Below, piece after piece: positions 7,558 to 16,352 of a DNA stretch of 64,000 nucleotides. This DNA is from Caryophanales bacterium. GTDB lineage: Bacteria; Bacillota; Bacilli; Bacillales; Amphibacillaceae. Both the position numbers and the translations under genes were made by a program. Numbering within the stretch: the stretch's first letter is position 1; the number at the start of each line of letters is the position of its first letter. Where the stretch lies: contig JAPFDS010000056.1 of NCBI GenBank assembly GCA_026168805.1, positions 62,001 to 126,000 of the forward strand, read 5' to 3'. The notes below the pieces were generated by a model, which saw only the letters and a program-made list of their open reading frames with translations, searched no databases and was not told the DNA's origin.

Positions 7558-9909
7558 ATGAGTAAACGTCATTTGTCTGAAGAAGATATAAAAGCGAGAT
7601 ATATTACACCGGCAGTCACAGATGCAGGATGGGATTTAGAAAAAATAAGATTTGAGTATGCTTTTACAGCAGGTAGAATTATTGTGCGTGGCAAGATGAC
7701 GGCAAGGGGCAAACAAAAAAGAGCGGATTATGTACTGTTTTATAAAAGCAATATACCTTTGGCGGTTATAGAAGCAAAAGATAATAATCATTCTATTGGA
7801 GCAGGTCTGCAACAAGCAATAGATTATGCAAATCATTTAGATGTTCCATACGTTTATGCTTCAAATGGTGACGCCTTCGTTGAGCAAAACTTGATTACAG
7901 GGGAAGTAAAGGAAGTCGGTTTAGAAGATTTTCCATCACCTGAAGAATTATATAAAAAATTTAAAAGGGACAAAAGCATCACGAGTACAGAAGAAAAAGT
8001 AATGATGGAGCCTTATTATTATGTTCCAGGATATAAAGAACCACGTTATTACCAACGAGTAGCGATTAATCGAACTGTTGATGCAATAGCACGTGGCCAA
8101 GAGCGTGTGTTGTTAGTATCTGCTACAGGTACGGGAAAAACATTCATGTCGTTTCAAATTATTCATCGATTATGGAAATCTGGTCAGAAGAAAAGGATTC
8201 TCTTTTTAGCGGATCGAAATGTGCTGATAGACCAAACAATGACTGGAGACTTTAAGCCTTTTGATGGTAGTATGACGAAAGTACAGAATAGGAACTTAGA
8301 TAGCTCATATGAAATATATTTAGCATTATATCACCAACTTGTTGGCGATGATGGCGAAGAGGCCTATAGACAATTTCAGCCAAACTTCTTTGATTTAATT
8401 GTAATTGATGAGTGTCATCGCGGGAGTGCAAGAGAAGATTCAGCTTGGAGAAAAGTTTTAGATTACTTTTCATCAGCCACACATGTTGGTTGTACTGCAA
8501 CGCCAATAGAGACCAATGAAGCCTCGAGTGTTACTTATTTTGGTGAGCCTATTTATGAGTACTCTTTAAAACAAGGTATTGAAGATGGTTTTTTAGCACC
8601 GTATAAAGTAATGCGTATCGGGCTAGATAAAGATTTAGAAGGCTACCGTCCTGAAGCGGGAAAGTTAGATAGATACGGTTATGAAATTGAAGATAGGGAA
8701 TATAACGTAAAAGATTATGACCGTACTCTAGTAATTGATGATCGAACTATTACTGTTGCAAAAAAAATTACAGAGTTTCTAAAGAATACGGGTCGTTACA
8801 GTAAGACAATTGTATTTTGCATTGATATTGAACATGCAGAAAGAATGCGTCAGGCATTAATCAATGAAAATAAAGATTTATATACAGAAGACAATCGCTA
8901 TATTATGCGTATTACCGGGGATAACGACGAGGGTAAAGCACAGCTAGAGAATTTTATCGATGAGGAAAGTACATATCCAGTCATAGCGGTTACTAGTAAG
9001 CTAATGACAACTGGTGTCGATGCGAAAATGTGTAAACTAATTGTTTTAGACAGTAACATTAATAGTATGACAGAGTTCAAGCAAATGATAGGTCGAGGAA
9101 CAAGATTATTAGAAGAGTATGGAAAAACGTATTTTACAATAATGGACTTTCGTAATGCGAGCCGGTTGTTCGCAGATCCAGAATTTGATGGAACACCAGA
9201 AGTGGTGACTGATATTACGGGTGATGACCCAGTTGAGGAACCTGAATCAGGCGATCAGGCAACGGATGATGGTTTCAATGGTGGAGAAATAATCATTGAT
9301 CCTCCAATAGATTTTCCACCAAACGATGAAGACGAAGATGACAAACCAAAGAAATACTATGTTAGTGGTGTTTCAGTCAGTGTTATATCAGAGCGTGTTC
9401 AGTATATGGACAGAAATGGGAAGTTAATTACAGAGAGCTTAATTGATTATACGAAGAAAAACATTCGAGAGCATTATGCTAAATTAGATGACTTTTTACG
9501 TACATGGACTGCAGCAGAACGTAAGAAGGCAATTATTGAAGAGTTAGAGGAAAATGGTGTGTTTTTAGATGCCGTGCGTGAAGAAATTGGGCAGAATGAA
9601 ATCGATGACTTCGATTTAATATGTCACTTAGCTTATGATAAAAAACCATTAACTAAGAAAGAACGAATTGAAAATGTACGAAAACGTCATTATTTGTATC
9701 AATACTCGGAAGTAGCACAGCAAGTAATTGACACATTACTAGACAAGTATGCAGATGATGGCATAAAAGAAATTGAAGATAGAAGAGTACTTCAATTACA
9801 AGAGTTTGCGCAAATTGGTAGTCCGATAAAGATTGTACAAGAATTTGGCGGGGTACAAGGGTATGAAGAGGCAATTAGAGAATTAACAAATGAATTATAT
9901 TATGCATAA
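7558..9909 (+). CDS. hsdR: Type I restriction enzyme, R subunit (EcoEI-like)
   Basis: The motor and nuclease subunit of a type I restriction-modification complex; it translocates and cuts unmodified DNA using ATP. The N-terminal nuclease core shows Asp57 and Glu72-Ala-Lys74 (PD-(D/E)xK), followed by Gln85/86. The SF2 helicase has Walker A ATGTGKT (189-195), DECH (284-287) in place of DEAH, TATP (313-316) and the QMIGRGTR arginine-finger motif. The domain behind it carries an acidic linker (DPVEEPESGD... DDEDEDDKPKK). At 783 residues it has the size of the EcoEI-type (IB) subunit. ATG 7558 is preferred over the GTG at 7546 because AGGTGGGG lies at suitable distance. First gene of hsdR-hsdM-hsdS, all intact. 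Confidence 0.95.
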   Translation: MSKRHLSEEDIKARYITPAVTDAGWDLEKIRFEYAFTAGRIIVRGKMTARGKQKRADYVLFYKSNIPLAVIEAKDNNHSIGAGLQQAIDYANHLDVPYVYASNGDAFVEQNLITGEVKEVGLEDFPSPEELYKKFKRDKSITSTEEKVMMEPYYYVPGYKEPRYYQRVAINRTVDAIARGQERVLLVSATGTGKTFMSFQIIHRLWKSGQKKRILFLADRNVLIDQTMTGDFKPFDGSMTKVQNRNLDSSYEIYLALYHQLVGDDGEEAYRQFQPNFFDLIVIDECHRGSAREDSAWRKVLDYFSSATHVGCTATPIETNEASSVTYFGEPIYEYSLKQGIEDGFLAPYKVMRIGLDKDLEGYRPEAGKLDRYGYEIEDREYNVKDYDRTLVIDDRTITVAKKITEFLKNTGRYSKTIVFCIDIEHAERMRQALINENKDLYTEDNRYIMRITGDNDEGKAQLENFIDEESTYPVIAVTSKLMTTGVDAKMCKLIVLDSNINSMTEFKQMIGRGTRLLEEYGKTYFTIMDFRNASRLFADPEFDGTPEVVTDITGDDPVEEPESGDQATDDGFNGGEIIIDPPIDFPPNDEDEDDKPKKYYVSGVSVSVISERVQYMDRNGKLITESLIDYTKKNIREHYAKLDDFLRTWTAAERKKAIIEELEENGVFLDAVREEIGQNEIDDFDLICHLAYDKKPLTKKERIENVRKRHYLYQYSEVAQQVIDTLLDKYADDGIKEIEDRRVLQLQEFAQIGSPIKIVQEFGGVQGYEEAIRELTNELYYA

Positions 9910-9924
9910 GGGTGGAAAGAGACA

Positions 9925-11391
9925 ATGAGTAGTTTTGTAAAAAGCATTCAAAATGTAATGCGAAATGATTCAGGCGTAAATGGAGATGCACAACGAATTG
10001 AGCAGATTGTTTGGATTTTATTTTTAAAAATTTATGATGCCAAAGAACAAATATGGGAAGTATACGAAGATGACTATAAGTCAATTATACCTAGCGGATA
10101 CAAATGGCGTGAATGGGCAGTGGATGAAAAAGATGGTGAGGCTTTAACAGGCGAAGCGCTGCTAGATTTTGTAAACAATGAGTTATTCCCAACACTAAAA
10201 AAGATAGAAATAGATGAAAAAACACCAATTCGCAAAATAATTGTTAAAACTGCTTTTGAAGATGCGAATAATTACCAAAAAGATGGTGTATTGTTAAGAC
10301 AAGTTGTAAATATCATTGATGAAATTGACTTTACAGAGTATAAAGAAAGAAATGAATTCGGATCGATATATGAATCATTCTTAAAAGACTTACAAAGTGC
10401 AGGTAATGCGGGAGAGTTTTACACACCGAGAGCAGTAACCGACTTTATGGTACAAGTAACAAAACCAATTTTGGGTGAAAGAATAGCCGATTTTGCGTGT
10501 GGAACAGGTGGATTTCTTACTTCTACATTAAATGAGTTAGAAAAGCAGATTGGTAATTCTTTAGAGAATCGTGAGTTATATAATCAATCGATTCATGGTA
10601 TCGAGAAAAAGTCCTTACCGTATTTATTAGCGTTAACAAACATGTTGATTCATGATATAGACGAACCTGACATTTTACATGATAACTCTTTAGAAACGAA
10701 TTATCGAGATTTACGTAAAATGGAACCATATGATGTGATTTTAATGAATCCGCCTTATGGTGGAAGTGAAAAAGATAGCGTTAAAGTAAACTTCCCAATG
10801 GAACTTAGAAGTTCAGAAACTGCAGATTTATTTATGAACGTTATTATGTATCGTTTAAAGAAAAATGGACGAGCAGCAGTTATTATACCTAATGGTTTTT
10901 TATCTGGTACAGATAACGCCAAGTTCAATATTAAGAAAAAACTATTTAACGAATTCAATGTTCATACGGTTGTAAGAATGCCACATAGTGTATTTGCACC
11001 TTATACATCCATTCATACAAATATCATCTTTTTCGATAATACGGAAGCAACAAAAGAAACATGGTTTTATCGCTTAGATATGCCTGAAGGTTATAAGAAC
11101 TTTTCCAAAACAAGACCGATGAAATTAGAACACTTTGATGACGCTTTTGCTTGGTGGGGAAATAGAGAAGAAATTGAAGTCGAAGGACATCCAAAAGCAA
11201 AACTTTATAGTTTAGAAGAAATTGAAAAGAATGGCTATAATATTGATCTATGTGGCTTTCCACAAATAGAGGAGGTTATTCTTGATCCACTGGACTTAAT
11301 GCTGGTGTACCAAGAAAAGCGAGCCTCGTTAAATGATGAAATTGATCATGTGATAGAACAGATCACATCCATCATCGGAGGTAAGGAATAA
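9925..11391 (+). CDS. hsdM: Type I restriction-modification methyltransferase, M subunit
   Basis: N6-adenine methyltransferase subunit that protects host DNA and forms the core of the complex. An N-terminal HsdM helical domain (about residues 1-150) precedes the methylase fold. SAM-binding motif I is FACGTGGFL (190-198), and catalytic motif IV is NPPY (275-278). GEFYTPRAV is the usual sequence just before motif I. The 488 residues are a normal length. The gene starts 15 bp after hsdR with GGGTGGAAAG ahead of ATG, and its stop codon directly abuts the hsdS start, so translation is coupled. Confidence 0.96.
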   Translation: MSSFVKSIQNVMRNDSGVNGDAQRIEQIVWILFLKIYDAKEQIWEVYEDDYKSIIPSGYKWREWAVDEKDGEALTGEALLDFVNNELFPTLKKIEIDEKTPIRKIIVKTAFEDANNYQKDGVLLRQVVNIIDEIDFTEYKERNEFGSIYESFLKDLQSAGNAGEFYTPRAVTDFMVQVTKPILGERIADFACGTGGFLTSTLNELEKQIGNSLENRELYNQSIHGIEKKSLPYLLALTNMLIHDIDEPDILHDNSLETNYRDLRKMEPYDVILMNPPYGGSEKDSVKVNFPMELRSSETADLFMNVIMYRLKKNGRAAVIIPNGFLSGTDNAKFNIKKKLFNEFNVHTVVRMPHSVFAPYTSIHTNIIFFDNTEATKETWFYRLDMPEGYKNFSKTRPMKLEHFDDAFAWWGNREEIEVEGHPKAKLYSLEEIEKNGYNIDLCGFPQIEEVILDPLDLMLVYQEKRASLNDEIDHVIEQITSIIGGKE

Positions 11392-12858
11392 ATGAATGCA
11401 CAAGATTTGAAGAATAGTATTTTTCAATTGGCGATACAAGGGAAATTAGTTGAACAGAAGGAAGAAGAGGGTACGGCAAAAGAATTATTAACGCAGATTG
11501 AAGTTGAAAAAGGAAAGTTACTTAAAGGAAAAAAGGTAGGAAAACAAAAGGAATTTCCCAACATCGATGAGATACCGTTTGACATACCTGAGAATTGGGA
11601 ATGGGTGAAATTAGAACAACTTGCAAATATAAATGGTGGATATGCTTTCAAAAGTAAAGACTATGTTCAAAAAGGTGTTAGAGTAATAAGAATATCGGAC
11701 TTCAATACTGAGGGGTTTATAGATAAAGCAATTGTTAGACATGAATATGATGAGAGTTTGACAAGATATTTAATAGAAAAAAGTGATATATTGCTATGTA
11801 TGACAGGTGGCACTGTCGGAAAAAGTATGTTTGTTGAAGAACTTAATGAACCCATGATGACTAACCAACGAGTAGCTACAATAAAAATTCATGCGGGGCT
11901 AACGCCAGAATATATCAATTATGTCGTTCTATCACCAGTAATACAGAGCACTATAAGAAATAGTAAAAATTCAACTAATGATAATATATCTATGAGCACA
12001 ATTAAAGATTTTACCATTCCTCTCCCGCCATATGAAGAGCAAAAGCGAATTGTTGCAAAGATTGAAGAGTTAATGCCTTACGTGGAGCGGTATGGTGATG
12101 CATATGAGGAAGTAACAGAATTAAACAGGAAGTTTCCGGAAGAAATGGAGAAGTCTATTCTGCAGTATGCTATACAAGGTAAATTAGTAGAACAAAATGA
12201 AGAAGAAGGAACAGCCGATACACTTTTAAAAGAAATTGAAATTGGCAAAGACAATTTAATAAGAGATATGAAAGTTAGAGGACAAAAAGTAGTTCAAGAA
12301 ATTCAAGATGATGAAATTCCGTTTGATATACCGAAAACTTGGAGATGGGTTAGACTATCCCAATTAGGAGTAATTATTGGTGGTGGAACTCCTAAAACGA
12401 ATGTTAATGAATACTGGGAAAAGGGGATAATACCTTGGATTACACCAGCAGATATGAAGAATGTAGAGGGTAAATATATTTCTAGCGGGTCAAGGTATAT
12501 AACTCAAATAGGACTAGATAAATCATCTGCAAAGTTAATGCCAAAGGGCACGATTGTTTACTCAAGCCGAGCACCAATTGGTTACCTAGCCATTGCAGAT
12601 AATATAATATCTACTAATCAAGGGTTTAAGTCACTAGTTCCTGCAGTAGAAGATATAAAAAAGTATTTTTATTATTGTCTAATATCAAGAACTAATGAAA
12701 TTCAAAGTCGAGCATCAGGGACAACTTTTAAAGAAATTTCAGGTGCTGAATTTGCAAAAACCGTTGTTCCGCTTCCACCATTAGAAGAACAAAAGCGAAT
12801 TGTTGCAAGAATAGAAGAATTATTAGAATATACTAAGAACCTTGTTAAAGAAGATTAG
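11392..12858 (+). CDS. hsdS: Type I restriction-modification specificity subunit
   Basis: Recognises the bipartite DNA target and positions the methylase and nuclease. Two target-recognition domains are present in tandem (about residues 50-220 and 300-470). Each is introduced by a copy of IQGKLVEQ-EEEGTA ... DEIPFDIP-W-W and closed by PLPPxEEQKRIVAxIEEL. The two halves outside the recognition domains are nearly identical in protein and largely in DNA. These repeats can recombine to exchange recognition domains. ATG follows the hsdM stop without a gap; GGAGG lies nine bases upstream. It ends at 12858, where remnants of an insertion sequence begin. Confidence 0.95.
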   Translation: MNAQDLKNSIFQLAIQGKLVEQKEEEGTAKELLTQIEVEKGKLLKGKKVGKQKEFPNIDEIPFDIPENWEWVKLEQLANINGGYAFKSKDYVQKGVRVIRISDFNTEGFIDKAIVRHEYDESLTRYLIEKSDILLCMTGGTVGKSMFVEELNEPMMTNQRVATIKIHAGLTPEYINYVVLSPVIQSTIRNSKNSTNDNISMSTIKDFTIPLPPYEEQKRIVAKIEELMPYVERYGDAYEEVTELNRKFPEEMEKSILQYAIQGKLVEQNEEEGTADTLLKEIEIGKDNLIRDMKVRGQKVVQEIQDDEIPFDIPKTWRWVRLSQLGVIIGGGTPKTNVNEYWEKGIIPWITPADMKNVEGKYISSGSRYITQIGLDKSSAKLMPKGTIVYSSRAPIGYLAIADNIISTNQGFKSLVPAVEDIKKYFYYCLISRTNEIQSRASGTTFKEISGAEFAKTVVPLPPLEEQKRIVARIEELLEYTKNLVKED

Positions 12859-13042
12859 GTAGATATGAATATGGCGTATCAGAAGTAACTGTTTATGCTT
12901 GGGCTAAAAAATTTAATCCAGTGGATCTTGAATATGGTTCTTCCATGATCCCTGATGATTATACAAAGTTACAAAACAAATGCTTAAGTTACAAGAGGAA
13001 CAAGAAATCTTAAAAAAAGTTATGACCATATTCGCAAAAAAG
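12855..13042 (+). mobile_element. Remnant of an IS3-family orfA
   Basis: Immediately behind hsdS a frame reads RYEYGVSEVTVYAWAKKF, the second helix-turn-helix half of an IS3/IS150-type OrfA. It continues as a YTKLQ...LQEEQEILKKVMTIFAKK coiled coil, the leucine-zipper end typical of OrfA. The two pieces are in different frames: one A appears to be missing in the AAAAC run near 12974. No OrfB and no intact terminal repeats were found. The element is dead. It shows that the segment between hsdS and the next gene was once hit by an insertion sequence. Confidence 0.65.
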
Positions 13043-13108
13043 TTAAAGACGCTGAAATTCACTCTATTACAAAAGAATAGAAAAATGTTGATATACGGGA
13101 GAGGTTTA

Positions 13109-14779
13109 ATGATTCAGTTTGTTTTTGTAGGTTTTAAGGGCGATACTGATCTAGATTATTTAGAAAAACTATCATCAAGGCTAAAGGATCAATTTAAAGC
13201 AAAATCCTTAATATTCAAAGATACTTTATTAAATGAGGGTCTAGTCCATATTAAAGTATCTGACGAGAGTGATAGTGAATGTGATTTATCTTTTGAAATT
13301 GCTACATTTAATGGGGAAAAGCAATTATTAATTCAAATTAATATAGTTGATCCAGAAAACTTCAATGAACTAGCTTACATGCTTAAAGCGGGTATAAAAG
13401 ATTATTTGATAAAAGATTGGGATGAATGCATATGGTTGAAGGATAGTCAATCCGCCCTTTATGCTCACCAATTATATTTGCAAATTTATAATGCAGAAAA
13501 TAGTTTGAGGGAATTAATCAATCTAATTATGATAAAAGAAATGGGCGTTAAATGGTGGGAAAGCTACGTCAGTGAAAACCTGATTAAAACCTTTAAAGAC
13601 AGAGAAGCTCCTTATAAAATCACTGCCCCTATGTATAAAAATATTGATACAATGCTCTTGTCCCTTAATTCAAATCATTTATCCCAAATAATGAAATACA
13701 AGAAAAAAAAGTGGATTCCTGAGTATAATGAAAAAGTAGAAAGATTAATATTCAGCAATGAAACAAAAGACTTAAAGTCAATTCAAGGAATATTATTAAA
13801 TCAATTTGAAATACAAGTTGATTTATGGAAAAGCCTGTTCAGTAGATATTTTGACGATGCATTTTTAGAGGAGTGGACAACCTTCTGCAAAAACAGGAAT
13901 CATATAGCTCACAACAAACTTATAGACAAGGTTGCTAACAGAAGCATTAAAGAAAACATTATAAATATTCAAGGGAAAATTGATAATGCATTGCAACAAT
14001 TTCATTCACAAGCTGTTTCGGATGAAAGTAAAATAGAGTTAGAGAAAATAACTTTGGAAAATGAAAAAGAAATTATGGAAGAAGAATCCGGTATTAAAGT
14101 GCATGATAATGCTGAAATAAATCAAATTTTTAATGAAGAAATATCCCGAATAATGATGTTAATCGAAGATGAATTTCATTTTAGAAGTGATCTGATTTTA
14201 CATGACTATAATAGTGAGCAAAACCAACATTTTTTTAATATTAAAAGTAAACTTGTTAATGAGAATGAAATGAACTTCTATCAAAAAAAATATTTGTCAG
14301 ATGAACCTGGATCGTCAAGCGATTTAATAATTGAAATATATCTAGAACAAGAACTCCAGTATACATACAATATAGTATATCAGAATGGAGAAGCTTATTT
14401 TGATGATGAACAAAGTAACTATTTACCAATGATGCAAAACAGGTTAGAGGAACTAGATGATGATCAATTTCTTGAGGATCTTAATCAAATAATTGATTCT
14501 AGCTTTCCGAATAAAGTCGAGGAAATATCAGGCTGGCATTATGAAAGTGTAAAAGATGGCGGACCAGAAGTCGTGGCTGATTTTAATTGTGAGGAGTGCG
14601 GGGAGGAAACCGTATCTATATATGATGAATTTCATACCTTTGGTGTTTGTGTGAGTTGCGGACATAACCAATCTAATTCTATAGAAGAATGTATGAGGTG
14701 TGAAACGTACTATAATTCTAATATTGAAGGAGGACATGGTTTTTGTGACTCTTGTAGTTCCTTTATCGCTTCCCAATAA
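13109..14779 (+). CDS. Unrecognised HEPN-like protein with two C-terminal zinc ribbons
   Basis: A 556-residue protein that I cannot name. Residues about 110-160 (SALYAHQLYLQIYNAENSLR, then KWWESYV) resemble the Swt1-type HEPN helices. Arg263-Asn-His-Ile-Ala-His268 is a clear Rx4H motif, the catalytic signature of HEPN ribonucleases, in a helical context (EEWTTFCKNRNHIAHNKLID). The C-terminus has four CxxC pairs (Cys494/497, 514/517, 528/531, 546/549), enough for two zinc ribbons. The reading frame stays open upstream to 12980, but those 43 codons are the IS3 orfA remnant. GGGAGAGG four bases before ATG 13109 marks the real start. The gene is codirectional with hsdS and AT-rich like it. A role as a defence-linked RNase is inference. 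Confidence 0.75.
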   Translation: MIQFVFVGFKGDTDLDYLEKLSSRLKDQFKAKSLIFKDTLLNEGLVHIKVSDESDSECDLSFEIATFNGEKQLLIQINIVDPENFNELAYMLKAGIKDYLIKDWDECIWLKDSQSALYAHQLYLQIYNAENSLRELINLIMIKEMGVKWWESYVSENLIKTFKDREAPYKITAPMYKNIDTMLLSLNSNHLSQIMKYKKKKWIPEYNEKVERLIFSNETKDLKSIQGILLNQFEIQVDLWKSLFSRYFDDAFLEEWTTFCKNRNHIAHNKLIDKVANRSIKENIINIQGKIDNALQQFHSQAVSDESKIELEKITLENEKEIMEEESGIKVHDNAEINQIFNEEISRIMMLIEDEFHFRSDLILHDYNSEQNQHFFNIKSKLVNENEMNFYQKKYLSDEPGSSSDLIIEIYLEQELQYTYNIVYQNGEAYFDDEQSNYLPMMQNRLEELDDDQFLEDLNQIIDSSFPNKVEEISGWHYESVKDGGPEVVADFNCEECGEETVSIYDEFHTFGVCVSCGHNQSNSIEECMRCETYYNSNIEGGHGFCDSCSSFIASQ

Positions 14780-14817
14780 TACATAAATTAAACTTGTCGA
14801 TATTCTTAACTAGCATG

Positions 14818-14852
14818 AAAAGGTATAGAGGAATCCCTCCTCTATACCTTTT
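14818..14852. terminator. Bidirectional terminator at right edge of restriction island
   Basis: AAAAGGTATAGAGGA (14818-14832) pairs perfectly with TCCTCTATACCTTTT (14838-14852) around a five-base loop. It lies between the convergent HEPN-like and aminotransferase genes and has A/T runs on both sides. Confidence 0.85.
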
Positions 14853-14860
14853 GTTGCTAC

Positions 14861-16243
14861 CTAAACCGCTTTTCTTTTAGCCAGCACAATCTTCAACGCC
14901 TTCTCATGCGCTTCTACTGTTTTCTGTATATCTTCTGACGTATGAACTGTCGAGAAGGAATATCGATTCAGTGGTTTTAAATACACTCCAAGGTTGAGTA
15001 ACTCTGTATCAATTTCTTCCCGAAGATCTGTATTTGCGTTCCACATATCTCGATAGTTTGCTATTTTTTCATCCGAGAATACGATGTTGAAAATGCTGCC
15101 CATCCCAATCGTTTGCATCGGAATGCCGTATTGTTGATATAACTGTTCAAGTTTAGTACGCAATTCATTTGTTTTCTCAAATAATGCTTCCATCGCTCCA
15201 TCTTCTTGCAGCATGCAGAGTGTTTCATAGCCTGCTGCAAGGACGATTGGATGGCCGTTGTACGTACCGCTATGAAAGACAACATTTTTACCTTTACTGC
15301 TGTCGCCTCCGACGGCGAACACGTCACTATCATTATTGGCTGCGCTCAGCATCATAATTTCTTCTGATCCGCCAACAGCTCCAATTGGGAAGCCGCCTCC
15401 TAATACTTTTCCTAATGCTGTTAAGTCAGGTTTTACACCGTATTCTTTTTGAGCTCCACCGAGTCCGACACGGTAGCCAGTTTTGACTTCATCAAAAATG
15501 AGTACAATCCCTAACTCAGTCGTTATTTTACGTAAACCGTGCATAAAATCATCTGTTGCAGGAATGAAACCACCTTGGATTGGCTCTAAAATAACAGCGG
15601 CTAATTCATCTTTGTGTTTACGTAAAAGCGCCTCTGTTGCTTCCAGGTCATTAAATGGTAGAACAATGGTTTCATCACTCACTTCACCAGAAATTCCCAT
15701 GGATTCGGGGACGGAGCTAGGTGCATCATCGTTCCCAGCTTCCTCTTCACTTGGATTTACACTGACGAGGACTTTATTAAATCCACCGTGGTAATGTCCT
15801 TCGAATTTAGCAATTCTTGTTTTATTTGTATGCGCAACGGCTAAGCGTATAGCTAACAACGTTGCTTCCAGTCCAGAGTTTGTATATCGAACGAGATCAA
15901 TGGAATCATAATGGCTCACAATTTTTTCAGCTAATGAAATTTCCAGTTCATGTGGTGTACCTAAAATGGCTGTTCCAATCGTATTTAAATGCTCGGTTGT
16001 CGCTTTTGTAATTCGCGGATGACCATGTCCTGTAATGAGTGCTCCGTAACATAATGAGTAATCAATATATTCCGTACCTTCGACATCAAATAAGTGACTT
16101 CCACTTCCTTTTTCCATGAAAATTGGATGAGGCGCAAAATATTTAATATTTGCAGTGACTCCTCCAGGAATGACTTTACTTGCTTTTTCAAACAACTCTT
16201 TCGATGACACGTGACGTTCGGGCTCTTCATTTACATTTAACAC
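14861..16243 (-). CDS. Class III aminotransferase, glutamate-1-semialdehyde aminomutase-like
   Basis: A PLP-dependent class III (fold type I) aminotransferase. Signatures: KASKVIPGGVTANIKYFAPHP near the N-terminus, the FDEVKTGYRVGLGG block with the PLP-contacting Asp, and LGKVLGGGFPIGAVGG with the Schiff-base Lys. It resembles HemL in sequence, but the context (an RpiR regulator, no heme genes) suggests a different amino acceptor. A GTG at 16243 is taken as start because GCGAGGTG lies six bases before it; a GTG at 16252 is also possible. An ATG nearby is in another frame and stops at once. It lies 109 bp behind the regulator and probably shares its transcript. Confidence 0.85.
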   Translation of the reverse strand: MLNVNEEPERHVSSKELFEKASKVIPGGVTANIKYFAPHPIFMEKGSGSHLFDVEGTEYIDYSLCYGALITGHGHPRITKATTEHLNTIGTAILGTPHELEISLAEKIVSHYDSIDLVRYTNSGLEATLLAIRLAVAHTNKTRIAKFEGHYHGGFNKVLVSVNPSEEEAGNDDAPSSVPESMGISGEVSDETIVLPFNDLEATEALLRKHKDELAAVILEPIQGGFIPATDDFMHGLRKITTELGIVLIFDEVKTGYRVGLGGAQKEYGVKPDLTALGKVLGGGFPIGAVGGSEEIMMLSAANNDSDVFAVGGDSSKGKNVVFHSGTYNGHPIVLAAGYETLCMLQEDGAMEALFEKTNELRTKLEQLYQQYGIPMQTIGMGSIFNIVFSDEKIANYRDMWNANTDLREEIDTELLNLGVYLKPLNRYSFSTVHTSEDIQKTVEAHEKALKIVLAKRKAV

Positions 16244-16352
16244 GCATAACACCTCGCATATATTTTTTCTTTCACATTCATTATATGCAAGAGTTCTGAC
16301 AAATGCAACATATCTTTCATATTTTAATTAAATTATTACATTTATGAAATTT

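Noticed and set aside
14861-16243. Glutamate-1-semialdehyde aminomutase of heme synthesis (HemL)
   Set aside because: The sequence is similar, but there are no heme genes nearby and an RpiR regulator precedes it, so only the wider class III aminotransferase call is made.
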